64,000 nt of DNA, taken from Chimonanthus salicifolius (lineage: Eukaryota > Streptophyta > Magnoliopsida > Laurales > Calycanthaceae). The notes beneath the pieces are model-generated. The model saw nothing but the letters and a program-made list of their open reading frames with translations, ran no database searches and was not told the origin of the DNA. Numbering within the stretch: position 1 is the stretch's first letter; every line of letters begins with the position of its first letter. Where the stretch lies: positions 32,024,991-32,088,990 of the forward strand of contig CM023535.1 of the NCBI GenBank assembly GCA_013350335.1, written 5' to 3'. The position numbers and the translations under genes were made by a program. Positions 24,301 through 36,300 of the stretch are shown in pieces.

Positions 24301-27300
24301 TGTGGACCTCTTTCATAGTTGTTTTCGGAGGAATAAAATGAAAATAAATGGAAGCTGATGTCACTTATTCTACAAAAAATTGTGTTTGGTAGCTTTTGGT
24401 ATAGCTCACGTGGAATGACATAAGCGTTGTGTTTTTTTCTTCTTTTTTTGGTGAACAGGTAACATGTGAATTTACAGTGGGTGCAGGTGTGCTCCTCAGT
24501 ATTCAGACTCTGTGATGCACTAATATCAGACACTTCTTCATGTCGGACTCTACCCAGGCTCTTGTTAGACTCTATAGTACTTTTTAACATTGTTTTCCGA
24601 GATGATAGAAATAGTGTCACACCTTTTCCTTTTGAAACCTACTAACATATTGACATAGTTTGTAACTTGATCATTTGGAGTAAAACTAGTATAATATTTT
24701 CTATTAGTGTTAGTTTCGCACCTTATATTCATTTAAAAGAAAATATAAATAAATTTAAATTTTTATTAAATATTATGTCAAGTCCACAAGTACTATGCTT
24801 TGGGTTGGGATTGGCCGAGTCCAACACCTCACTGATGTCTAACATCAACACATACTCGTATCTATGCAACATAAGTTGGCCCCACTTTCACTGTTCAAAA
24901 AAAAAAAAAAAAAGTTGGCCCACTTTCAACCCCCTTTCAACTTTGTTTGACATGACATGTGAGAGGATGGGACCCACCATATGATTTAAAAAAAAAAATT
25001 AGAAGGTTGGAATATAATCATTCTCAAATTGTCCAAAATGAGTTCCATTGATTAATCATACCATTGATTTTTTAAGATCAAAATAAAACCATTGAAGAAA
25101 TACTTACTATAATGCTTGTAGACACAAATTTCAAGATGAAATAATGAATCAACATTTTTTTCTATTGATATGAATTTTGGTGGTATAATGATTCTAAACT
25201 ATCAGAGTAATGACTTCTTCATGGTGATCCACCCGATACCCTTTAGAACAAATATGAAAATCAAGCACTCCTTACAAATTCATGAATACATCAACAAAGA
25301 AATTGTTACAAATTCAGGGTTCCAATGATGTGATGTCGTGGGGTTTTATTGACATAGTCCACATATAGGATCCCTTTAGAATTATTGACATCCTAGTATG
25401 GTCTTGTTTAGAACATTTGCAAATATTCATACAACCTAATGTGAACTTGAAGTAAGTTCAAGACTTTGAATCTCTCTGATAGAGGAAGATTCAAAAGCAT
25501 CTGATGTACTTCGAGTCTATGTGAATATATAGAAACTTAAAGCATGTCGTAGAATTCCAAATCTTCATGAAAAAGGAAGAGATTCAAAGCATGACTCCCA
25601 AAAGTTAAAGTGACATGAATTTCGAGGCCCTCTGCTTTGTCCAAGAGGCAAATGGGGTATTTATAGGGATATGTGTGTTGTTGAAGTTCTTTTAGCAGTA
25701 CTGGTGAAGTTCTTTTCACAATTCTTTCAGTACGTGTTGCTAAAGTTCTTTCAACAACATTGTTGAAGTTCTTTCAGCAATGTGAGTAACGTTCTTTAGC
25801 ATTGGGAGTTTTTAGTGGCTTGTTTTGTTGTAGGATATGCTAATGGTAGGCTTTGAGTGCTTGACCCACCATCGGATATGCTTTAGACAGGCCACACCTT
25901 GCACCTTTTGATTTACATATTTGAGAGTCGTGATGGATGGATCTTCAAATCCGGCTAGTGAGTGTCATGATCACATCGTGATAAGCGGACTAGACTTAGT
26001 GTCGTTAGATTTATATATCCATTTGTGGATTTGAGATTTGTAATGGATAATTTTTTGTAATAACCTGTCCTGCTAGCACAATATTGTCCGCATTGGGCCC
26101 ACGCACACGAGCCCTCACGGCTTTACAATGGCAAGCCAACTCAATGCTCCTCCGAAAATGCCTTGTGCTAGAAGGAGAGAAAATTCATCTTATATACCAA
26201 GTAATTTCCATCACTCTAGGCGATGCGGGACAAGGAATTCACGCTCGTGGCGATTTTCTCTCCTCTCCCACACACCTACACACAGGGTATTACAATCCAC
26301 CTCCCTTAGAACCAGAGTCGTCCTCGGCTCTGTCCACACCACAGGCAAAGAGTTGAACCATTCTTTGATACCATTTGAAACGACTCATCCCGCTCGCACA
26401 ATATTGTCCGCTTTGAGCCCATGCACACAGGCCCACACAGCTTTGTATTGGCGAGCCAACCTAATGTTACTCCCAAAAGGCCTTGTGCTAGAAGGAAAAA
26501 AGTTTTATCTTATATAACAGGGAATTTCCATCACTCTAGGCGATGTGGGACAAGGAATTCACGTCCGTGGAGATTTCCTCTCCTCCCACATGCCTACACA
26601 CATGGTATTACATTTTCACACCAATTTGATCAAACTAGTGATCATCATGATCACAAAATGACAAGTGGGCCACATTTTGCATTTTTTGATTTACATGTTT
26701 GTTCATTGATCTGTAAGTTGTGGAGCCTTCTTTTGGCCAAGATATGTTATCAATCAAGCCATGGAATGTAACACCCTGGAAAATTTAATATTAATTAATG
26801 GGATTAAAAAGGATAATTAATGATTAATTGATATTAAGGAGACTTAATTAAGACGGGATTAAGTGGGATTTAATTTAGAGGTCAAAAATATAATTTAATA
26901 TCAAGTGGTGTGATGAGAAATTAATTTATGAAATTTAATGAAATTAAATTGATGACGTGGCACGCCACATGGAAAGGTATGACCTAATACCACACCCTAT
27001 AACTTAGGGCAACCACAAAAAGGAAGGGAAAAAGCCACCACTCTTATTTTAATACTCTCACACGGCAAACCCCATTCATCCATTTCATCCACACGGCACT
27101 CCATCCTGTCTCTCTCTTTACACAGCAACTCTTCCTCACCCTCTTCTTCACACGGTAAACACCCCTCTTCTCCATACTCTCCACCGTGCACCCTCTTCCC
27201 TCCAGCCCTCCACACGGTTTTCCTCTCCCTCTCTTCACCTCCATTAGAGGGACTCAAGCAAGGAAGAAATCAAGAAGAAGGGAAGGAAATGAGAAGAAGA

Positions 27301-30300
27301 AAAGAGGGAGAAACTTTGGAGAGCTTCACTTAAGGTAAATTTTTCCCTCTAAACTTAGTATTTAGGTTCAATTTGAGGTTTAGAATGATTTAGAACCAAC
27401 CCTAAGCAAATTTGGTTAAGGAAATAAACATTGGAAAATTTGGGGATTTTTGGGTTTCCCCCAATTCATGAAATTTGGTTTAAATCCATGATTTTGTGCA
27501 TCTAATTATGAATATTAACCTCCAAAGATGTGACAAATCACATGGGGAATTGATCTAAGGGATTAGGTTGAGGAACCAAGACCCATGACCCACCTAAGTG
27601 TGATTTCCGAGTTCAAGGAAATCGGTTCGCATATGCAGAATTTTGCAGAGTCTTGCAAATGATTGTCTGAAGAAGACAGGCTCGGACAGTCCGAAGGAAC
27701 AAATGATGTTCCAAGGACCCTCGGAAGGTATGAAGTCTCGAAACCTGGCTCGGTCGTTCCGAGACCAAGTTCCGAGGACACTTATGAAACACTTAGAAAT
27801 TCTGCTAAATCCAAAAAAGAACCCAAGGTCTCGAAACCTGGCTCGGAAGTGCCGAGACCAAGTTTCGAGCACCGTAATATAAGCTGAAAACATGTATGTC
27901 TTGGAAGTGCCGAGAGAAGGTCTTGAAGTTCCGAAGTCTCGGAACCTGACTCGGAAGTGCCGAGATCAAGTTCCGAACAGACCAATGAGACTGTTGTTGT
28001 CGGACCAAATGGGACCCGACTATGCCTATTTTGGCAAGTCAACTGTATAGGTGTAAATAATTATGTGTAGATAAGTACTGATTGTACTGTCCTGTTTTGG
28101 CCACCTTAATTGGCTCTCTTTCTTTTATTTATACTTGTATCCTCTAAGAGGAAAAGTACATCAATACAAAAAAGAGAATAATTATTCTCTGATCTTCATC
28201 TCTTTCTTCCTTTCTTTCTTTCCCTTCATAAAAACAACATGGTATCAGCCAGGGAACATCTTCTTCTTTGATTTTTCTTTTTTTTTTTTCAGTTTCCAGT
28301 TCTTTCTTTGTGCAGTCCTCCTTTTCCGGCGACGATCAAAGTTTCCGGCGAAGGTACTGCCGGCGGGGGCCCATCTTCCCCTGCGGTTTTTGACAGGGCT
28401 ATCCATCTATAAGGGTGGATTCCTGATTTGGACTGGTTTACTAGGGTTTCTTTCCGTTCTCTCTCTCTCCACGTTTTTTTGCAATCTGGCAGCCCAGATC
28501 TGCATTTTTTGCTCAAATCCGGTAGATCTGAGCTTGGTTTCCACCCAAATCTTCTCCACTGGTGTCACCCCTGGCCTACCTTCACACGCCTAAGGTGGAC
28601 CCCTCTTTCGGTCAACAGTGGGGCCCCCGTGTGCCCTTCTCTTCTACTGCTGCTATATCGATCTGCAATAAAAATAAAATAAAAATTGGATTCCATTCTT
28701 CAGATCTGCTGCATGGGACTCTTGTTGCCCTACTTCTGGTGCCTCTTCCTTTCGCCCCTACATCAGGATCACATCAAACATGGGTGTCCCACTTTCATCT
28801 TCGGTGGACCCAATTTTTCTTGTTTTTCGGTGGTGCTGCTTGGAAGACTGCAACCTGATTTTTTGGGCCTTGCTGCCTTTTGTTCTTCTCTTCGCATTTC
28901 TCTCGCTTGAGAGGCTCTTCTTGGGATAATGGCCACATCAACAGACCCACTGAAGACCGCTGGGGAATCTTCTTACACTGATATGGCTTCTTCTGGCACT
29001 CCGAATATTGGCAAGATCACAACTGTGCTATTGAATGAAACTAGTTACTACCAATGGTCTCACTCGGCTAAAATGTTCCTTACTGCCACACAGCTCTCTG
29101 CTTTTATTGATGGTACTGCTTCTGAACCAGAAAAGGACTCCTCCTACCGTTCCTGGCAAGCTAATAATTCTTTGGTGCAATCTTGGCTCCTTCATTCCAT
29201 GGAAGATCATGTTCGTGGGACTGTCTATACTCCTCCCACGGCTAAGGATGTCTGGGACAACATTAAGGCCTTGTATTCGGACGGTGATAATTATGCTTGG
29301 CTCTAGGAGCTCTATCAGACTACTTCTCATCTTCAACAGGGGGAGCTCTCCCTCATTCAGTATTATTTAAAGATGCGGATATGTTGGCTTGAATTGGATT
29401 AACTTGAATCGGCTTAGTTTGTGGATCCTGCTGATGTTGTTCTCTATAACCAGCTTCTTAATCAACGACGGACCTTTGAGTTCTTGGCTGGCCTTAATCA
29501 GGACTTTGAACCTATTTGGGCCCAACTGCTTGGCCAACGCCCTCTTCCCTCTCTAGAAGAGGTCTACTCTGTCTTACTTTGAGATGATAGGCGCCGCCTG
29601 GTTATGATTCCTATGCCGATCGAACGGTTTGCCTTGGTGACCACTCATCCTTACATGCCTCCTCTCGCACGTGGGCCTCCTGGTTTTCATAGCAAGGACC
29701 CTTCTTCTGACCTTCGTCGTGACACCAAAGGTCCCCGAAAGAAGGGATCTCGGTTCTGCACTTTTGTAAGATGACGAACCATTATGTTGATTCCTGCTAT
29801 AAATTGCATAGTCGTCCGAAGCAAGCTACTGTCTCCGTCGCCTCGCCAGTTACCTCCTCTCCTAATGTGGTTAGTGACAATGCCCTAGTTACTCGTCAGT
29901 ACTTTAACATGTTGTTACAACGACTGGATCGCCTTCAACACTCTGAGGTTTCCAATGTTGTCTCATCTACTTCAGGTACTGAGTCATTTGCCAATCATGC
30001 TTCTTCTCATTCCTGCATCATCGATTCTGGGGCCACTGATCATATGGCGGGTATGTCTAATCTTTTCTCTTCCATTTCTCCTGTCTCTTGTGGTCAAGTT
30101 AAATTAACGAATGGTTCCTCCACTACCATCCTTGGAAAAGGGACCATCCCTCTCTCTTCCACCGTGCACCTTCCATCTGTGTTACATGTACCTCATTTAT
30201 CTAACAATTTGTTTTCTGTTAATGCACTCACTAAACAATTTCATTGCTCCGCTACCTTATTTCCCTCTCATTGTGACTTTCAGGATCTGACCACGAAGCA

Positions 30301-33300
30301 GGTGATTGGTGGTGGTCGTGAAGATGGAGGCTTATATCTGCTGGATGGTCTTGTTGGTGCCTCTGCAGCCTACTCCAGCTCCTCTTCGTCTGATATATGG
30401 CTTTGGCATTGCCGGCTAGGGCATCCTTCTGACTCTGTCCTCAAGAAACTTGTTCCTTCTTTATCGTTTAAGCAGTTTGAGTGTGCACCATGCCAATATG
30501 GCAAAAATAAAAGAAATTATTTTCCTTCTTCTATGAATCAACGTGCATCTTCTTTGTTTTCTATTATTCATTATGATGTTTGGCAGTCACCCTCTGTCTC
30601 TCGCACAGGTTCACGATACTTTGTGTCATTTATTGATGATTATTCACGTATGACCTGAATTTATATCATGAAACATAAACACTTTCGCACATTTTATAAT
30701 TGGGTTGCCACTCAATATGGTTCTAAAATTAAAATTTTGCGTAGCGATAATGAGGGAGAATATTTGTCTAATTGTTTATTCAATTTTTGCAAGAGCATGG
30801 TGTTGAATCTCAACTGTCATGTCCATCTATACCACAACAAAATGGTGTAGCTGAACGAAAAAACAGACATCTTCTTGAAGTTGTTCGATCTCTCCTCTTT
30901 ACCATGCATGTCCCACCGTCGTACTGGCCTGATGCTGTCCTAACTTCATGCTACCTTATCAATCGCATGCCATTCCGGGTTTTGTTGGACAAATCACCTA
31001 TTGATCTTCTCTCACTTCATAAACATATTCCTCTTCTTCCCCTGCATATTTTTGGATGTGCCTGCTTTGTTCACTAATTTTCTGGTGATAAGTTTTCCCC
31101 CGTGCTGTGCGATGTGTTTTTTTTTGGATTTTCCCCATTCCATAAAGGCTACAAGTGTCATGATCCAGTTATTGGCAAAACTTATGTGTTTATGGATGTC
31201 ACCTTCTTCGAGACAGTCCCTTACTTCTCTTCACCATCTGTCTCGTCTCCAATTCTTTCACTCCTCCCTCCTGCCCTGAGTCCTACTAGCTCTGACGTGC
31301 ATCCCCCTAGCATTGACAAGCCAAGTCTGGTATATCAGCGCAGGCAAAACAGGCCTCCGCTCCGCGAGAACACCACCACATCATCTGTTCCTGGCCCAGA
31401 TCCTTCCCTTACTGATGCATCTGATCTTCCCATTGCCCTTCAAAAAGGTAAACGTACTTGTACCTTTCATCCCCTTGACCATTTTGTGTCTTATCATGCT
31501 GTCTCTCCTGCCTCTCACACTTTTCTTGCAGCTTTGGACAGCGTTAAGATACCCAAGCGGATTGACACTGCTCTCTGTGACCCCTTGTGGAAGGCAACCA
31601 TGGAAGAGGAACTCATGGCCCTTGAGAAGAATAACACATGGGACCTGGTTCCCTTGCCTCAAGGAAAAACTCCAGTTGGGTGTAAATGGGTTTTTGCTTT
31701 AAAACATAATCTGGATGGCTCCATCACCCGGTATGAAGCTCGTCTCGTTGCCAAAGGATTCACACAAACTTACGAGGTGGAATATCAGGAAACCTTCTCC
31801 CCCGTGGCCAAGATTACTTATGTCGCATCTTGATTTCCATTGTCACTACTTATGATTAGCCACTGCATCAGAATGCCTTTCTTCATGGTGATCTTCATGA
31901 TGAAATTTATATGCTCCCACCACCAGGGTTTGTTAATCAGGGGGAGCCTCACTCTATCTGCAAACTCCGAAAAGCTCTATATGGCCTCAAGCAGTCTCCA
32001 CGGGTGTGGTTTGAGAAGTTCAGCAGTGCCCTGTTACCTTATGGTTTTTCTATATGTCAGATGGATCACTCAGTTTTTATCTACCGCCTTCACTCTGTTG
32101 TCATGATTCTAGTGGTGTATGTTGATGACATTGTCCTCACCGTAATGACACTGTTGCCATATCTACCTTCAAGGAATATCTATAGCGCACATTTGCTATT
32201 AAAGATCTGGGGCCATTGCGTTATTTTTTTTGTATTGAAGTCGCACGTTCTTCTCGAAGACTCTCTTTATCTCAGCGTAAGTATGCTCTTGACCTCCTTC
32301 AGGATGTTGGATACTCTGGGTGCAAACCTGCTGACACTCCATTAGATGTCAATACGAAGCTCTCTGCCACAAATGGGACTCCTCTTGATAGTCCTTCTTT
32401 CTATCAAAAGTTGGTGGGGAAATTGATTTATCTCACTATCACACGACCAGATCTCTCCTATGCAGTTGATGTGGTTAGTTAGTTCATGCACAACCCACGG
32501 GATACTCATCTTCATGCTGTCTTCCGCATCCTTCGCTATCTTAAAGCTCATCCTGGTAGGGGTTTGTACTTTGCACGATAGTCTTCCCTCTTTGTTCGTG
32601 GATATTCCGATGCTGATTGGGCCGGCTCTCCTGATGGTCGCCGCTCAAGTGCTGAAGCTAAATATCGTGCCATGGCCAATACTACGGCTGAGCTTCTTTG
32701 GATCCGTCAGTTTCTTCAGGAATTAGGCTTTGCTCCACGTGAACCGCCCATTATGTTTTGTGACAATCAGGCAGCTATCAACATCTCCTCCAATCCGGTC
32801 TTTCATGAGCAGACCAAGCACATTGAGGTTGATTGTCACTTCCTACGACAACACATTTCTGAAGGCCGACTTGTTACTCCATATGTGAAATCTAAGGACC
32901 AATTGGCGGATATCCTGACCAAGTCTGTTCCTCGTCACAACTTACTTCTATTATTGACAAGTTGGGTTTGTTAGACATCTTCGAGCCAGCTTGAGGGGGA
33001 GTGTTGTCGGACCAAATGGGACCTGACTATGCCTATTTTGGCAAGTCAACTGTATAGGTGTAAATAATTAAGTGTAGATAAGTATTGATTGTACTTTCCT
33101 GTTTTGGCCACCTTAATTTGCTCTCTTTCTCTTATTTATACTTGTATCCTCTAAGAGGAAAAATACATCAATACAACAAAGAGAATAATTATTCTCTGAT
33201 CTTCATCTCTTTCTTTCTTTCCCTTCATAAAAACAACAACTGTGTACTTCGGACGATCTGAAGGAGACCCAGATGTTCCGAAGCTTCAGAACAAGCTTCG

Positions 33301-36300
33301 AAAGTTTCGAAAAAGGCTGACTCAAGTTCCGAACTAACAGTAACAAGACGATATGACCCTTAACTCCACACTCTTGTGTTGATCATAAATGGGGATTAAT
33401 GAGACACCATTAACCTTCTCTAGCCTGACCTCCTAAATGGGAATTTATGAAAGTGATAAGTATTAAATTTGGAAAACGAGGACATAAACTAATCGTGTGA
33501 CTTATTGTATCTTGATCCATGGAAATAACCAGAGGACCGGAAGGTGACTAGGGAGCCGTACGTGCCACATTGTAGTTCACTCTCCACCAAATTCCGTCGA
33601 TCAAGTAGGTTTTCCAACATTGTTGAATGTACTTGAGTGTGATCTTACTATTATGAAAATTATGAGTTGATGCTTTATAAAACCATGCATATTGCTTCTT
33701 GAAATGGTATTTACTCCACTTATGAGATATAGGAGTTGATTTATATACGATGAGAATAATGTGATTTCAACATGATTTGTATTGAGATATTTTACTATAT
33801 GTTTTATATGTTGAAGGAATATTGGAATTATATGATGGATAGTTTTGTCATCATGAAACATTCATATACCTCATGCATGATTGCATGGGATGAGAATTGC
33901 ATGAATATTGGGCAGAAGAGCTCCTGGGTTAGAAAGAAGTTCAGAAATAAATCACAATATTGGGTCATAGTGCTCCTGGGTCAAAAAGAAGTCCCGAAAA
34001 CACAATATTGCGCCATAGTGCTCCTGGGTCAAAGAAGTCCCAAAAAACCTGCATGGGGCATGATAAGGGCATACATCGATCATGACATCCATGGCATGAC
34101 ATTTTATTATAAATGTGAAGTTTAATTGTGAATATGATATTTTTATAAGCAAATGGAGATGGTTTTGATATGAGATTTTCTATCATGAGTTCATTTAGGA
34201 AAATATGATGATTTTAAAGTTATATGCTTATTATATGATTTTACTATAACACTCCTATGTGCACCCATTTTTCCCTTTGATCGGAACTCCTACTAGGCGC
34301 GTTGATTAAGCCCATATTTCCCCCCTTTAGGTACGAATACAATTGAAAGGCAAGAAGGTGAGATGGGACCCAGTGATAGCCAAGCATGAGTAGGATAAAT
34401 GCAAAAGAAGAAATTATGAGCGTGTTTCCATACAAAGAGAAAATTTGAATAGCATAATTTCATTTTTGATATTTTGGGAAAATGATGTAATTCATAGGAG
34501 TGTGAACATTGAAATGTAATATTTTGATTAACTCCTAGTGGTGGGATTTAATATTATTTGTAATTGACTTATGGGAATCCTTTTGTTTTTGCTTAAGATA
34601 TGAATGATTATGTTCATGTATTAAATGATCAAAGTTTTCGCAGGTTGTGCTAGCACGTGCAAAATGTATAACGCCCCAACCGGGAAGTGGGCTGGGAACG
34701 CTACTGATTTTTTTTTTTTTAAACTAACCTCAATAACTTCTAGCTGGACTGGATAAAAAATTAGGCCCCGAAATAAAATGTCAAACACGCTTTCAACATG
34801 TGGACTTAAACATGTACCATATCTACCCACTTACAACCACATATCAAACAAATGAATATTTCCATAATTAAGATACTTCTTATTTTCATCAGAGTAACTA
34901 CGAATCGTAGTGGTTCATACAAGTCATAACACAATAAGTACCACATGCGGTACTTTACAAAACATATGGTTCAAAAGAACCAAAAGTCAACAAAAGAAAT
35001 TCCCGTCCGGGGGAAGTCCCAAGAAAACGCAATAGCTCGTCCATCCTAAGCTTGATACGGAGATTCCTCATCCTCGGGTACATCTCCTGAACTGTGAGTA
35101 GTGTGAGCTAACTAGCCCAGTGAAAGAACAAAACAATGCAATGTACAGAATATCAAGTTAGCCAAAAATCAACATTTTCAACATAATGATCTTATCCTGT
35201 CCAAAATCTCATCATAATTCCATAACTGCTGACATCCACTGTAACACCTAGACACTACACTGACACTATAAGTATTAAGTCCCGACACGGTCAAAATATA
35301 ATCCTTACAAGTACATCTCCGACACCTAGGCCGGTATTGACACACCCGAGGCCAGCAACTGACCCACTTGGTCCAGTAGACGCAAACCGGCACACCTGAG
35401 GCCGGTAATAGTTCACTATTCAAGGGTACGTGGAAGCAGTATTAACATCATCATAGCTCATAAGCATCATAATATATGATAAACATCCATAAGCACTCTT
35501 CACAATAGTGCATCATGTCTAAGCATATAAGTGGGTTCATCAAACTGATCATTAAAACCACTCATTGCACTAGATCCTCTTAACCTGATTTACTCCTACT
35601 GCAATGTTAAGTCTCCTCACCGAAAATGTGTGGTATCGAAGTGTCTGTCAAACATGCAAACAGATATACAATCAATAATCAGTCAATATACATAGCATAC
35701 AAAGCAATACATACTTATAGTATTTCAAATCTTTTTATCTTATTTTCCAGAAATCTCCAGGGGAAATAGAACTAAGTCTCCTATTTGGTTACTAAGCATT
35801 TTAAGTTATAATAATCAGCAATATATAATAGGGTGCTCAGGCCACTTCTCATATTGTCTTCTGGAAATGACCATGTAGACGTATTGAGTTAAGCTTAGAG
35901 GTAAAAGATGCCCAGGCCACTTCTCTTAAAGCGAGTTAGGCCTAGAGGTCACTCAGTGTCCAAACCCTTCTTTTCTACCGAGCGGCGAAGGAAATCGCTC
36001 AGCTACAGATAGCTATCGGGCTAAGTCAGCCACATATAGAGAGTATCGACCTGGAAGTGAATACGTAATAAATATACACTATAATACCAAGAAGAGGGGT
36101 TAGTATCATTTTTAATTATTGAAAATGGGGTATAAACATCACATTAAAACCTAGAATCTAAAACATGCAATCCTAATTTAGATCAAGATTCAAAAATCAG
36201 AAATGGGTTCCTCAGAACATGTCTCGGAACTACGTACTGTGGCTTCGGACCTTCCGAGCCACTGCCTAAAACTGGGTTTACAGAACCTTCGGAACAAGGG

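Larger units (their letters stand above)
26056..26612 (-). mobile_element. TRIM: miniature LTR element, 557 bp
   Basis: Two direct repeats of ~238 bp (26056-26294 and 26376-26612) enclose only 81 bp. On the minus strand each repeat starts TGTAATACC or close to it and ends with CA. The 81-bp interior carries, adjacent to the right (5') LTR, TGGTATCAAAGAATGG (primer-binding site for initiator tRNA-Met) and, adjacent to the left LTR, a purine tract ctaagggaggtgga. Flanks are ttttt and ttttc, a near-matching 5-bp target duplication. No protein is encoded. This is the full architecture of a terminal-repeat retrotransposon in miniature, dependent on proteins from another element. Confidence 0.85.
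27995..33238 (+). mobile_element. Full-length Copia retrotransposon, inactive
   Basis: 5244 bp with paired LTRs (27995-28239 and 33002-33238), TG...CA ends and a perfect 5-bp target duplication ACTGT (27990-27994, 33239-33243). The primer-binding site TGGTATCAGCCAGGG directly follows the 5' LTR; the polypurine tract gaggggga precedes the 3' LTR. The order gag, protease, integrase, RT, RNase H is that of Ty1/Copia. The LTRs differ by about eight substitutions and one 8-bp length change, by eye. Multiple stops and frameshifts make it non-autonomous. This is the only complete Copia in the window and the best reference for the broken ones. Confidence 0.95.

Noticed and set aside
26084..26771. Three overlapping ORFs (90-129 codons) that look related to one another
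   Set aside because: They lie across the two LTRs of a TRIM; the similarity is that of the DNA repeats.
28135..28858. ORFs before gag in the full-length Copia
   Set aside because: They are the untranslated leader between the primer-binding site and gag; no domain resemblance.
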